Assembly (NCBI GenBank): GCA_910578545.1
Contig: CAJTPT010000001.1
Location: forward strand, 186,001 to 250,000
Source: an uncultured Christensenella sp.
Lineage (GTDB): Bacteria; Bacillota; Clostridia; Christensenellales; Pumilibacteraceae
Direction: 5' to 3'
Length of the DNA: 64,000 bases
The notes beneath the pieces are model-generated. The model worked only from the letters and a program-made list of their open reading frames with translations. It had not been told where the DNA came from and ran no database searches. Position 1 is the stretch's first letter, and each line of letters opens with the position of its first letter. A program made the translations under genes and the position numbers. Shown piece by piece: positions 24,574-33,700 of the stretch.

Positions 24574-24714
24574 ATGCGCCGACCGCAAGCATATAAACGG
24601 CGGGATTTCCCACCCGAAAAACCCGTGGAAATTTTGCCGCTGTTATATGAAACCGATTCGGAAAAAGTAAAACAAACATTAAAGTCCATGCTTGATAAAA
24701 AACCGTTGAAATAA
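24574..24714 (+). CDS. Possible 46-aa fragment
   Basis: Frame beginning MRRPQAYKRRDFPPEKPVEI and ending LKSMLDKKPLK. No ribosome site precedes the ATG. The frame is open for about 25 codons upstream without a start, so a decayed longer gene is likely. The rest of 24486-25003 shows only the promoter listed separately. Confidence 0.25.
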   Translation: MRRPQAYKRRDFPPEKPVEILPLLYETDSEKVKQTLKSMLDKKPLK

Positions 24715-24815
24715 TCCGTAACAACCGTTATAATAAAGCCGTTGAAAATATAAAGGTTTGATTTGGAGATATCGACGGCGCTTTAAAAAAAACTCGAAGC
24801 GCCTTTCCTTTGCGC

Positions 24816-24845
24816 TTGCTAAATGCGATCGCTCTGTGATATAAT
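24816..24845 (+). promoter_or_regulatory. Sigma-A promoter
   Basis: TTGCTA (24816-24821), 18 bp, TATAAT (24840-24845). It would give a leader of about 150 nt before the secreted-protein gene at 25004. Confidence 0.6.
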
Positions 24846-25003
24846 GCTGTTAGCGTACTCGGCACCAACTCGTGTCAAACACATTTCGAGAGATCGGCAT
24901 CGGGTAACAGGAAAGACGGGATATTATTGCGAACGACGTTAAAGCAATAGCAATTATAGTTATCTAAAAAGATAGACTTACTTTTTACCGCGGAGAAATA
25001 CTT

Positions 25004-26410
25004 ATGGGCAAAAAAATCTTACTGACGGCGCTTAGCCTGGTTATCTGCTTAACCTTTATCTGCACCCCCGCAGTCGGTCGCGACGAAGTACATAATAACG
25101 GCGATACGGGCAACGGAACAGTCGCTCGAAGCGCTGACGCGACCGTCGTGACAATGCGCGACATTGCGGACTTTCTCAGCGAAAAGAACGCGCACTATCC
25201 GCTGTCCGATGAGTTTATCGAAAGATACCAACAGGCAAGCGGCGGCTACATAGATTTAGCCAAAAAGACTGCGGGCATGATCGTGGATAAGACCAAGCAC
25301 GAACCCAACCAAAAATGGCATTTCTTCGATTCATGGTTATACCCGAGTATCGAGGACGGCAGTTTGACTTGGGAGGAAAGCGCAAAAAGCAGAGTGTATT
25401 CCAAACTTCTGTGTCCCGAACTGCTGCTTTGGATTTACGAAGCTTCGGGCGTCGCCCCCGCAAAGGTCCGAGCGGCGAAAAACGTTGCCGAGCAAGGCCG
25501 AGCGGCCGGAACAGGCGTTGCAACAATCGCCAAAAACATGCGCGCGTGCGTTTCGTGGGAAGACATAGAAAATTCGCTTAAAGATTTTACGCCTAGCGAA
25601 CGGGTCACGCTTGACGCCACGGCGCTATCGCTCACCGTCGGCGAAAGCGCAACCGTCACGGCGACCGCGGTATCTACCGCCGCCGTCGGTGACGCGGTCT
25701 GGACGGTAACCCAAGGCGAAGGTTTAATAAGCATAACGCCCGACGGAAACACGGTTACGGTAAACGCGCTTGCAAAGGGCGAAGCAAAGATAAAAGCGTC
25801 GTACAGCGACAGCCTTTATGCCGAGTGCACGGTTACGGTCAAAGAGCCGCGCGACCCCTCGTCGGAAACTTCGGTTAAATACACCCTCTCGGGAACGAGC
25901 ACCGCGCAAATCAAAACGCTCGAAAACGCGCTTGCCGCATTTAAGCTTGTCGGCGACGGCGACGGCATTATCGAATCGGTAAGCGAAATCACGGCTATTT
26001 ACGGCGGCGGCTCGGGCGGCAGCGGCGACAATAAGTGGTCGTCCACAGACATGTTAAAATTCGGTACGGGCTCGAATACGGGAAGCATAACCCTATCCCT
26101 TAACGTCGAGGTAAGCCGTATTATTATAACGGGGTATGTCCACAACGCCAAATGTGAGATACGAGTCGGCGACAGCGCTTCGACGGATTGGACAGACGCG
26201 GAAAACGACAACAAAACCGCTTTTCATGTCTGTTCGGATATGAACGTAGTAAGCAAAGACATAATCGCCGCCGAAGACGTATCCGTCATTACGGTTGATT
26301 TTGAAAGCACGTCGACTTTAAAAATCGCCACCGTTAATACGACGTCCGCAAAATACCCGTTGTACATAACTTCTATAGAATTTGTGCTCAGCCCGACTTC
26401 GGCGCAATAA
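25004..26410 (+). CDS. Secreted protein with BIG2 Ig-like domain
   Basis: 468 residues. Signal peptide at about 1-25 (ILLTALSLVICLTFICTPAVG). A helical N-terminal domain (about 45-190) is followed by a bacterial Ig-like group 2 domain at about 200-275 (LDATALSLTVGESATVTATA ... GEAKIKASYSDSLYAECTVTV). The C-terminal beta-sandwich module (about 285-465) has a GGGSGGSGDNK linker-like loop and resembles carbohydrate-binding folds. No sortase motif or anchor is seen. It is followed after 29 bp by a lipoprotein gene, so the two may form a surface-adhesion or ligand-binding unit. Confidence 0.7.
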   Translation: MGKKILLTALSLVICLTFICTPAVGRDEVHNNGDTGNGTVARSADATVVTMRDIADFLSEKNAHYPLSDEFIERYQQASGGYIDLAKKTAGMIVDKTKHEPNQKWHFFDSWLYPSIEDGSLTWEESAKSRVYSKLLCPELLLWIYEASGVAPAKVRAAKNVAEQGRAAGTGVATIAKNMRACVSWEDIENSLKDFTPSERVTLDATALSLTVGESATVTATAVSTAAVGDAVWTVTQGEGLISITPDGNTVTVNALAKGEAKIKASYSDSLYAECTVTVKEPRDPSSETSVKYTLSGTSTAQIKTLENALAAFKLVGDGDGIIESVSEITAIYGGGSGGSGDNKWSSTDMLKFGTGSNTGSITLSLNVEVSRIIITGYVHNAKCEIRVGDSASTDWTDAENDNKTAFHVCSDMNVVSKDIIAAEDVSVITVDFESTSTLKIATVNTTSAKYPLYITSIEFVLSPTSAQ

Positions 26411-26439
26411 CTCAAAAGAAAAACAAAGAGGTACCACCG

Positions 26440-27801
26440 ATGAACAGAAAACCTATAACGATATTACTTTCCGCTTTATGCCTTTCTGCGTGCATGACGA
26501 GCATGGTGTCTTGCGCCCCCGCCCCCCGTGACGGCGGCAAAGCCAAGGAATATACAGTTACGTGGAAGAACGACGACGGCGAAATCTTGGAAGTCGATAC
26601 CAACGTCAAGGAAGGGTCTATCCCCTCTTATGACGGCGCAACGCCGATCAAGAACGGAACCGCGCAGTATACGTACGTTTTTGCCGGCTGGTCGCCTGAG
26701 GTCGGCAAGGTCACAAAAGATATTACGTACACGGCGACGTTTACTTCCGACGTCAATAAATATACGGTGGTATGGAAAAACCAAGACGGCACGGTTTTGG
26801 AAACTGACAATCTCGTTCCGTACGGCACAATGCCCGTTTATAACGGAACGACACCGAAAAAAGACGCCACGGAAGAAATAACCTACGTGTTTTCGGGCTG
26901 GACGCCCGCCGTCGATACTGTTACGGGCAATACGACCTATACCGCAAAGTTCACGGCAGAGTGCGCGGTCGAACCGATTGCAGGCGTCGTTCCCGTTTTT
27001 TCGGACGACAACAAAACGGTGCAGTACGGCTTTTATCCGCAAACGCACGTAAGCGACCAAACGCTGATTGCCGAGCTCGATAATTCAACTCAGTCCGACG
27101 GCAACGGAAAGTATTTATTTGACGGCGATTACTACGTCAAGCAAACGGCGACCGTATGCAACGGCGAAAGCTATACCTTCGCGGACGGCGCCGATATCGA
27201 AGACGGCAAAGAGTATTGGTTTAAGTGCGAGCCCATCACCTGGCGGGTGCTTAGCGGAAACGACGGAGAGTACTACCTCCTTTCCGACAAGCTGCTGGAC
27301 GCTCACGCGTTCTACGACGACTGCACTGACAGAACGATCGACGGACAAACTGTTTACGCCAATAACTACGAGCAAAGTTCTATCCGCAGTTGGCTGAACA
27401 ACGAATTTTATAATCTTGCCTTTTCGCGAAACGATAACAACGTTGCGGAAACGACGGTAAGTAACGGCGCTTCGTCGGGGGCTGAAAACAACAAATACGC
27501 TTGCGACGACACGACCGACAAAGTATATTTGCCGAGCTATCTTGATTATCTTAATGCCGATTACGGCTTTGCGACGGACGGCAACGACAAGTCGGTCACG
27601 CGCGAATGCGTAACTACCGACTACGCCAGAGCAAGAGGCGCGTGGTGCAATACGGCGTATAACGGCTCGTATTGGACGCGTACCCCGTCGGGCAATTTTT
27701 ACTATTGCGCTCTGAACGTCAATTCCGGCGGTTATTTAAGCGAGTACGCCGTCGACGGCAACAGCCACAGCGTGCGTCCGTGCATATCGCTTATCTTGTA
27801 A
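26440..27801 (+). CDS. Lipoprotein with InlB-type repeats and DUF6273 (C-type-lectin-like) domain
   Basis: 453 residues. A lipid-modified N-terminus is likely (ALCLSAC or MVSC lipobox within residues 11-25). Two tandem Listeria-Bacteroides (InlB B) repeats at about 35-105 and 107-175 start YTVTWKNDDG and YTVVWKNQDG. Each ends in a YVF.GW.P motif and a TYTA.FT strand. The C-terminal domain (about 185-453) has the DUF6273 pattern: VQYGFYPQT, ITWRVLS, SSIRSWLNNEFYNLAF, YWTRTPS and the SVRPCISL end. Such domains sit on cell-surface proteins; the ligand is unknown. Confidence 0.75.
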   Translation: MNRKPITILLSALCLSACMTSMVSCAPAPRDGGKAKEYTVTWKNDDGEILEVDTNVKEGSIPSYDGATPIKNGTAQYTYVFAGWSPEVGKVTKDITYTATFTSDVNKYTVVWKNQDGTVLETDNLVPYGTMPVYNGTTPKKDATEEITYVFSGWTPAVDTVTGNTTYTAKFTAECAVEPIAGVVPVFSDDNKTVQYGFYPQTHVSDQTLIAELDNSTQSDGNGKYLFDGDYYVKQTATVCNGESYTFADGADIEDGKEYWFKCEPITWRVLSGNDGEYYLLSDKLLDAHAFYDDCTDRTIDGQTVYANNYEQSSIRSWLNNEFYNLAFSRNDNNVAETTVSNGASSGAENNKYACDDTTDKVYLPSYLDYLNADYGFATDGNDKSVTRECVTTDYARARGAWCNTAYNGSYWTRTPSGNFYYCALNVNSGGYLSEYAVDGNSHSVRPCISLIL

Positions 27802-27838
27802 TAGATAACGTATTATTTAGGAAGACGGGAATAAAGAT

Positions 27839-28558
27839 ATGGTTATTTTTTTGACGAGCCTGTTGCGCACGCATCATTATGACGAAAACGGCAATCGGGT
27901 TGCCGTTGCACTTCAAGACGATAACGGGATTTTAACTAATATACGCCGGCGCGTAAAGCATACCGATCGCCTTGTCATCGTTGCAAACAACCAACACGAC
28001 AGCGAGGATAACGACCAAAAGCTTGCCGTCGTCGGCGAGAGCTTTAAGCTTACCGGCTTTGATTTTAAAGAAACGATCGCGCTCGACGCGCGCAATAAAG
28101 CGTCCGCTCGACCGATTATTTCGAGCGCGGATATAGTCATACTGAGCGGCGGCAAGTGCGTTTGTCAAACCGAGTTTTTTGACGAAATACAACTTAAAGA
28201 TATTCTAACGCAGTTCGACGGGATTGTCATAGGCGTTTCGGCGGGCGCAATGAGTCTTTGCAAAACAGTCGCCAACTTCCCCGAGGAAACCGCCGACATT
28301 ACCGAGCCGAGATGGCTTAACGGCATGGGAGTTGTAGATGAAGAAATTATCATCCCCCATTATGACGGTGAAACAGACAGCTACCAATTCCCCTGCGAAG
28401 ACTTTGACATAGCCAAGGATTATATCCTGCCTATGTCGCACGGGCACGAATTTACCGCACTGCCAAACGACTCTTACATACTGATAGAAAGTGACGGACA
28501 AAAACAATACTTCGGCGACGCATACCGCCTAAAAGACGGCAAGACTACCAAAATATAA
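27839..28558 (+). CDS. Peptidase E / S51-family protein (class I GAT-like)
   Basis: 239 residues. The nucleophile elbow is GVSAGAMSL (about 130-138, Ser nucleophile). It is preceded by ADIVILSGGKCVCQTEFF, where peptidase E has GGGN-type residues, and followed by GMGVVDEEIIIPHYD, the conserved H-containing block. It is cytoplasmic and likely hydrolyses small Asp-type peptides or cyanophycin-like substrates, or has an amidotransferase-like role. It follows the lipoprotein gene by 38 bp and ends at a strong terminator. Confidence 0.75.
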   Translation: MVIFLTSLLRTHHYDENGNRVAVALQDDNGILTNIRRRVKHTDRLVIVANNQHDSEDNDQKLAVVGESFKLTGFDFKETIALDARNKASARPIISSADIVILSGGKCVCQTEFFDEIQLKDILTQFDGIVIGVSAGAMSLCKTVANFPEETADITEPRWLNGMGVVDEEIIIPHYDGETDSYQFPCEDFDIAKDYILPMSHGHEFTALPNDSYILIESDGQKQYFGDAYRLKDGKTTKI

Positions 28559-28586
28559 TTCTTTTAATCAAATAGATAAAACTCAC

Positions 28587-28616
28587 AAAAATAAACGGGC
28601 TGGGCTCGTTTATTTT
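28587..28616 (+). terminator. Intrinsic terminator
   Basis: AAAATAAACG(G)GC ... GC(T)CGTTTATTTT stem with flanking A/T runs; works in either direction. Confidence 0.8.
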
Positions 28617-28621
28617 TGCTG

Positions 28622-28650
28622 TTGACAATTTAATAATATCGTGTTAAAAT
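28622..28650 (+). promoter_or_regulatory. Promoter of the antiporter-mgtC pair
   Basis: TTGACA (28622-28627), 17 bp, TAAAAT (28645-28650). Confidence 0.7.
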
Positions 28651-28731
28651 AAATACCCCATGCAAATATAATTTTTACGGTTACGGTTTGCATATTGTAA
28701 GTACAGACACTAACGGGCTTGCGGTGGAATC

Positions 28732-30204
28732 ATGTTAAATAAATTATATGAATCTCTCGGCGGGGCATCGAGCGTTCCCGTAATCATAATATCGATTGCG
28801 CTTATGCTCCTCGTCGGGTTTTTATTTACCCGCGTTACCAAGCTGTTAAAACTGCCTAACGTGACGGCATACATATTGGCGGGAATAGTGATAGGTCCGT
28901 TCTGTCTCGATCTTATCCCGACGTCCGTCATAGAAGGAACGGATTTTATTTCGGATATCGCGCTTGCATTTATCGCGTTCGGCGTAGGCGAATTCTTTAA
29001 GTTTTCCTCGCTTAAAAAGAACGGCGCAAAGGTTGTTGTAATTACTCTGTTTGAGGCGCTCACCGCGTCCGTCGCGGTTTTTATTTTAACATTTTTTATT
29101 TTGCGACTCGGTTTTGCTTTTTCGCTCGTGCTCGCCGCGCTCGCTTCGGCAACCGCGCCCGCGTCTACCATGATGACGATACGTCAGACAAAATCAAACG
29201 GCGATTTTGTGGACACACTGCTTTCGGTCGTTGCGCTCGACGACGTGGTCAGCCTAATAGCGTTTTCGGTGGCAATCTCGGTCGCGCTCGCCTCGATGGG
29301 CGGCAACCTTTCCGCGGGGGATATTCTTCTGCCTATCGTTTACAATATCGTACTCGTTGGCGTGGGAATCCTGTTCGGCTTTTTGCTCAAGTTTTTAATG
29401 AAAAAACGCTCGAATGATAACCGTCTGATTGTTTCCGTCGCGCTCATATTCGCGATATGCGGAATCGGCGCGGCGCTGAACGTTTCCCCTCTTCTCGGCT
29501 GTATGGCTATGGGCACGGTGTACATAAACGTGTCGGGCGACGAAAAGCTTTTTAAACAGCTCAACTATTTTTCCCCGCCGATTCTGCTGTTGTTCTTTGT
29601 GCGATCGGGATTGAGCTTCCGCTTGGACGTGCTGTTCGATTTCGGCACCGGACTCGGCGGAATACCGCTGCTTGTAATCGGCATACTGTACTTTGTAGTA
29701 CGTATCGCCGGCAAGTACGCCGGGTCGTTCATCGGATGTCTTACCGTCAAAAAACCGCCGAAGGTGCGCAACTTTTTGGGGTTGGCGCTCATACCGCAGG
29801 CAGGCGTTTCGATAGGCCTTGCGGCGCTCGGCGCCAGGCTGTTGGGCGGTGACGCCGGCAGTATGCTGCAAACGATAATCTTGTCGTCGAGTATTTTATA
29901 CGAACTGATAGGTCCCGCTTGCGCAAAGCTGTCGCTCTATCTTTCGGGGTCCTACGGTCCGAAAGCGGAAGCCGCCACCAAGGGCGAGAGCGCGGAAGAA
30001 AAGACGGAAAGCCAAAGCGAGGTTGAAACGTTGGAAGCGCGGCTGTTGCAAATACAGTCCGAAATAGAAAAAAAGAAGTATGCCCGCTCGGAAGAAGAGG
30101 AAGCCTTTATGGAAGCCGCGGCGGCGGGCGACGTCTATCAAGACGAATCGGACGAGGACACGATCTCAGGATATATGAAACGTAAGTTTAAAAACAGGAG
30201 GTAG
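28732..30204 (+). CDS. Cation:proton antiporter (CPA2/KefB-type)
   Basis: 490 residues with about 12 membrane helices. Family landmarks include LKLPNVTAYILAGIVIGPF near the N-terminus and the paired unwound-helix motif ASATAPAST followed by VALDDVVSLI, whose adjacent acidic residues bind the cation. A cytoplasmic C-terminal tail (about 410-490) is very rich in Glu and Lys and has a coiled coil instead of a Rossmann (TrkA-N) domain. It exchanges Na+ or K+ for protons across the membrane. The mgtC gene starts 2 bp after its stop. Confidence 0.85.
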   Translation: MLNKLYESLGGASSVPVIIISIALMLLVGFLFTRVTKLLKLPNVTAYILAGIVIGPFCLDLIPTSVIEGTDFISDIALAFIAFGVGEFFKFSSLKKNGAKVVVITLFEALTASVAVFILTFFILRLGFAFSLVLAALASATAPASTMMTIRQTKSNGDFVDTLLSVVALDDVVSLIAFSVAISVALASMGGNLSAGDILLPIVYNIVLVGVGILFGFLLKFLMKKRSNDNRLIVSVALIFAICGIGAALNVSPLLGCMAMGTVYINVSGDEKLFKQLNYFSPPILLLFFVRSGLSFRLDVLFDFGTGLGGIPLLVIGILYFVVRIAGKYAGSFIGCLTVKKPPKVRNFLGLALIPQAGVSIGLAALGARLLGGDAGSMLQTIILSSSILYELIGPACAKLSLYLSGSYGPKAEAATKGESAEEKTESQSEVETLEARLLQIQSEIEKKKYARSEEEEAFMEAAAAGDVYQDESDEDTISGYMKRKFKNRR

Positions 30205-30206
30205 TC

Positions 30207-30917
30207 ATGAGCGACTTTTTTGCGGATCTGTTGGGAAAATGGTCCAAGGAAGTTAATATCGGGTCGGTGGCGTTTAAAATAGCGATTGCCATTATCTTTG
30301 CAACGATACTCGGGTGCGAGCGTGCGAAAAACCGTCACGCCGCGGGACTCAGAACGTTTATCGTTGTTTCGCTTGCGTCCACCGTTGTGGCGATTGCCGA
30401 TTTATTTTTAATCGGCGCTTATAATATTTCCTTCCCTTTTTTATCGTCGGCAACCGTTATAGGCATTGCTATAATCAGCTCTAACACCATTTTGTTCAGT
30501 TCCAAAAATCAATTAAAAGGATTAACGACATCGGCAGGGCTGTGGGCGGTGTCTATCATCTCGATCGTTCTCGGCTTAGGGCTTTACACGGTCGCGCTGT
30601 TTGCGTTTCTCGTACTCATGCTCTGCTTAACCGTATTTACCAAGCTCGAAATGATTACCAAGCGCAAATCGAATCACTTTGAAGTTCATCTCGAATTAAA
30701 GGGCAGGAACCTGTTGCAGGAATTTACAGCGACAATTCGCGAGTTCGGGCTGAAAATCGATAATATCGAAATCAACCCCGCCTATGCCAATACCGGCCTC
30801 GGCGTTTACACCATTGCGCTTACAATTACAAATAAAGAGCTCAAAAAGAAAAAGCACGAGGAAATAGTAAAGGCGCTCTCCGCTTTGGACTGCGTGTCGT
30901 ACGTAGAGGAAATATAA
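30207..30917 (+). CDS. MgtC/SapB family membrane protein
   Basis: 236 residues. N-terminal membrane domain (about 20-150) with IIFATILGCERAKNRHAAGLRT, the conserved GxER...AGLRT block of MgtC, and GLTTSAGLWAVSIISIVLGLG later. The C-terminal cytoplasmic part (about 155-236) resembles an ACT-like regulatory domain. MgtC proteins modulate Mg2+ stress and membrane energetics. Co-transcription with a cation antiporter suggests a joint role in ion homeostasis, and an mgtE gene is found further right. Confidence 0.85.
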   Translation: MSDFFADLLGKWSKEVNIGSVAFKIAIAIIFATILGCERAKNRHAAGLRTFIVVSLASTVVAIADLFLIGAYNISFPFLSSATVIGIAIISSNTILFSSKNQLKGLTTSAGLWAVSIISIVLGLGLYTVALFAFLVLMLCLTVFTKLEMITKRKSNHFEVHLELKGRNLLQEFTATIREFGLKIDNIEINPAYANTGLGVYTIALTITNKELKKKKHEEIVKALSALDCVSYVEEI

Positions 30918-30977
30918 CTATGCCTATCTAAGCCGGTATTACAATATAAATACCGAGCGATAAAAAACAATATATTT

Positions 30978-31700
30978 TTATTCTTTGCACACTATCTTGC
31001 ACTTGACAACCGCTTTGCCGTCTTTTTCCAAGACGATACGGCGCTCGTTATCGGTTGCCCGTTTGCGGATAGATAAAAGGTCGTTTTCGTACGACTGCCC
31101 GGTATAGAATAATTCCATTGTGTTTATCGACATCGCTTCCGTTTGCGCGACGGAAAACGTGTTCATTATCATGCGAACATACTCTGTGTTATTGGTGTGG
31201 TGCGCCGTATCGATACAGGTAGAGCCCACGCGCACGGCGTCGACAATCGGCATGTCCTCATCCGCAAAGCGCGTAAACTCGATATCCTCTTCCCCGCGGC
31301 GTATCGGCATATTAACATCCATGCCGACTGTCGGCAACCGTCTTACCCCCTGCTTATCTATATCCAAAGCGCAAAGCTCGGTGCGCGAGTGCATAACCGT
31401 AGTGCCGTCCGCCATGATTATCTTTACGTCTGCGTGAAGCCTTGCAAACGAAGAGAACGAAAAATACGCGTTTACGGTAAACTCGCCCCGACAGCTTATC
31501 GGCTTGGTAAACTTGGCTTTGGTTTTGACAAACACCCAAAGCGCGTTGTACTTTTGCAGAAGCGTCGGGGCGCCTAAATCATGCAAGCGCAACAAATCGG
31601 CAACGGCGTCCTGGATGATTTGAAACACCCCGATAACGGACAAATTCCCGTCCGTGCCCGTTAAGCTGACTTCCGCTTTTCTTTTTTTCGTTAATTCCAC
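30978..31700 (-). CDS. Acyl-ACP thioesterase
   Basis: 240 residues from GTG 31700, which follows GGGGAT; a longer frame to 31727 lacks a site. Double hotdog fold: first half with FQIIQDAVADLLRLHDLG and ALWVFVKTKAKF, second half with the landmark CIDTAHHTNNTEYVRM (about 165-180), equivalent to the D..HxNN..Y active-site region of bacterial FatA-like thioesterases. It releases fatty acids from acyl carrier protein in the cytoplasm. Monocistronic behind its own promoter. Confidence 0.85.
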   Translation of the reverse strand: MELTKKRKAEVSLTGTDGNLSVIGVFQIIQDAVADLLRLHDLGAPTLLQKYNALWVFVKTKAKFTKPISCRGEFTVNAYFSFSSFARLHADVKIIMADGTTVMHSRTELCALDIDKQGVRRLPTVGMDVNMPIRRGEEDIEFTRFADEDMPIVDAVRVGSTCIDTAHHTNNTEYVRMIMNTFSVAQTEAMSINTMELFYTGQSYENDLLSIRKRATDNERRIVLEKDGKAVVKCKIVCKE

Positions 31701-31731
31701 TTTGCAATATCCCCATACGATTATCATATAC

Positions 31732-31760
31732 AGTTTATCACCGCGACGGCGTGATTGTCA
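31732..31760 (-). promoter_or_regulatory. Promoter of the thioesterase gene
   Basis: On the minus strand TTGACA?-type TGACAA; best fit TTGTCA complement at 31760-31755 (TGACAA), 17 bp, TAAACT (31737-31732). Confidence 0.5.
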
Positions 31761-31875
31761 AACCGTATACGCGGCGTACAGTCGAAGTAAATCCGACGCT
31801 TGACAATTATTCCGTAAAAGCGAACAATCTAACGAATAGAAGTGTTCCGCATAAAAAGAAAAGTCGAGCAAGCCC

Positions 31876-31916
31876 GACAATCATTAATTCTTATTTTTTA
31901 ATTCCGAATTCTCGTA
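31876..31916. repeat. Stop-associated AT-rich motif family (representative copy)
   Basis: Copies related to minus-strand TAATTAATTCGGAATT lie on or just after the stops of sdaA (31884), GH31 (36491), parA (49565), the coiled-coil gene (55092), hpt (55522) and malQ (58281), with weaker variants at GT2 (38969) and glpK (63542). Unlinked copies are near 41256, 42872 and 49325. Several are followed by a GTCGAG/CTCGGC-type terminator hairpin. Confidence 0.75.
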
Positions 31917-33113
31917 TAATTGAGCAAGTCCGCCCTCGGCGGTTTCGCGATACAGCTTAGACAAATCCTTGCCTGTGCGGTACATGGTAGCTACCACGGT
32001 GTCAAACGATATCTTGCGCGAGTACGTCAAGAAGTTGGCAAGGTTGACGGCGTTGATTGCTCGCATTGCCGCAACGGCGTTTCGCTCGATACAAGGGATT
32101 TGCACAAGCCCTCTTATAGGGTCGCACGTAAGCCCCAAGTGGTGTTCGAGCGCGACCTCGGCGGCGTATTCTATCTGGTCGATTTCAAGATGAAAAAGCT
32201 CGCCGAGCGCCGCGGCCGCCATAGAACATGCCGTGCCTATCTCTGCCTGACAACCGCACTCGGCGCCGCTCACCGACGCATTGGTCTTTACCACGTTGCC
32301 TATAATGCCCGCAGTCAACAGCGCGTCGATTACCTGCTCGTCGCTAAATCCGTTGCGCTTGTATTTGTGCGCATAGTAATACAAAACGGCGGGAAGAACT
32401 CCCGAGGATCCGCAAGTGGGCGCGGTGACTATTTCCCCGCCCGACGCGTTTTCCTCGCTGACGGCGAACGCAAAGGAACAGACAAGCCGATTTTCACGAG
32501 TCGCGCTGTCCTCGAATACGTCGTTTTGCGTGTACAGCGTTTTTGCTCGGCGCTCGACATTCAGCCCGCCGTCGAGCACGCCTTCCGCTTTGAGTCCGCG
32601 CTCTACCGCGGCAGTCATGACGGCATATACCTTGCGCATGTAATCTCTTATATCGGTATTTTCAAACCTCTCGGCGTACTCGCAAAGCCGAATGTTTTCC
32701 GCCTTGCAGTACGCGGCAATCTCGCCGAAATTTTTGTGCGGGTACACCTCGGGCGCTTCTTTTTCCTTTTTGCCCTCGATTCTCACCTCGCCGCCGCCTA
32801 TGCTCATGGCGCGGCGACGTTCCACTTCCCGATTTCCTTTGTACCCGATTATGTCCAAGGTATTGGGGTGCGGCAAATCGTGTTCGTCGGTGTCGAACAA
32901 AACCTCGCCCGTTATATCGGCGAACGCCGAAACGACGGCTTTGTCGGTCTGATGCCCCTTGCCCGTTTTGGCGAGCGACCCGTAAAGAATAACTTTATAC
33001 CCGTCTATATCGGGGCGGTTTAGTAAAAACGCGCGGCACGCGTTCCAAACCCCGATCGAATGCGAGCTGGACGGACCGATTCCGCACCTGTATAACTGCG
33101 TGAGTGACTGCAT
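31884..33113 (-). CDS. sdaA: L-serine ammonia-lyase (L-serine dehydratase), single chain
   Basis: 409 residues. N-terminal GPSSSHSIGVWNA is the conserved beta-domain motif. The alpha domain has GGEIVTAPTCGSSGVLPAVL, ASVSGAECGCQAEIGTACSMAAAAL and GLTCDPIRGLVQIPCIERN, which supply the [4Fe-4S]-ligating Cys residues. It converts L-serine to pyruvate and ammonia, typical of amino-acid-fermenting anaerobes and oxygen-sensitive. The fused beta-alpha form is of usual length. The stop codon lies next to a member of the stop-associated repeat family. Confidence 0.9.
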   Translation of the reverse strand: MQSLTQLYRCGIGPSSSHSIGVWNACRAFLLNRPDIDGYKVILYGSLAKTGKGHQTDKAVVSAFADITGEVLFDTDEHDLPHPNTLDIIGYKGNREVERRRAMSIGGGEVRIEGKKEKEAPEVYPHKNFGEIAAYCKAENIRLCEYAERFENTDIRDYMRKVYAVMTAAVERGLKAEGVLDGGLNVERRAKTLYTQNDVFEDSATRENRLVCSFAFAVSEENASGGEIVTAPTCGSSGVLPAVLYYYAHKYKRNGFSDEQVIDALLTAGIIGNVVKTNASVSGAECGCQAEIGTACSMAAAALGELFHLEIDQIEYAAEVALEHHLGLTCDPIRGLVQIPCIERNAVAAMRAINAVNLANFLTYSRKISFDTVVATMYRTGKDLSKLYRETAEGGLAQLYENSELKNKN

Positions 33114-33135
33114 ATACCTACCTCGTTATAAGTAC

Positions 33136-33164
33136 AGTATATCCTCAATCCGATTTAAAATCAA
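33136..33164 (-). promoter_or_regulatory. Promoter of sdaA
   Basis: On the minus strand TTGATT (33164-33159), 17 bp, TATACT (33141-33136). Confidence 0.75.
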
Positions 33165-33179
33165 GCGTTTGGTTTAAAA

Positions 33180-33641
33180 ATGCCGCCGCCGAATTCGACT
33201 GAAAAACGATTGCCGATTCAAACTATTGCTTTAACGGCGCTTACCTACTGCGTTTACGCAAAGCGCACGCCTATAGCTTGCGTTGTAAACTGTCCGGTGT
33301 GCGACAGCGTTTACCGCTACACCGAGCGCGACGACCTGCCTCGAACGATGTACAGCGCGCTGTGCAACGAACAAGGCAGTTTAGAGTCCGCGCTTAAATC
33401 CATCTCGCCTGTGCACCTTGTAGACAAAATGCCCAAAATAGAATACCATATATTTCATTGCCTAAACGACAATGCAGTCAACCCTTCCAAGCATTCCGCC
33501 GTGTTCGTGACAAAAATGCAAAATAAAGGACATGCCGTCACGTACGACACTATCGAGGGGCGCGGGCACTGCGACATTGGTTATCCCGCTAAAAAGCTGT
33601 ATGCAAAATATATAGTGGAAGCAATCGAAAATCACAAATAA
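33180..33641 (+). pseudogene. Alpha/beta hydrolase (prolyl-oligopeptidase-like), C-terminal remnant
   Basis: 153 residues. The C-terminal half reads as an S9-type hydrolase end: ISPVHLVDKMPKIEYHIFHC, LNDNAVNPSKHSAVFVTKMQ (catalytic Asp region) and GRGHCD (catalytic His). The N-terminal residues (MPPPNSTEKRLPIQT) are unlike the family, and the nucleophile GxSxG part is absent. There is no ribosome site before the ATG. A decayed gene is the best reading. Confidence 0.6.
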
Positions 33642-33660
33642 TCAATCGCAACGCAAAACA

Positions 33661-33696
33661 AAAAGGCACGCATAGCATATCAACGTGCCTTTTTTA
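33661..33696. terminator. Bidirectional terminator
   Basis: AAAAGGCACG (33661-33670) with CGTGCCTTTTTT (33684-33695). It serves tex on the minus strand and the remnant on the plus strand. Confidence 0.85.
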
Positions 33697-33700
33697 TTTA

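Noticed and set aside
24750..25003. Possible riboswitch (c-di-GMP type) in the leader of the secreted-protein gene
   Set aside because: The leader is long, but conserved GEMM core sequences are not present by eye.
31920..33023. A 367-codon frame opposite the serine dehydratase gene
   Set aside because: It is the complementary strand of a clearly identified enzyme gene in GC-rich codons, with no supported start.
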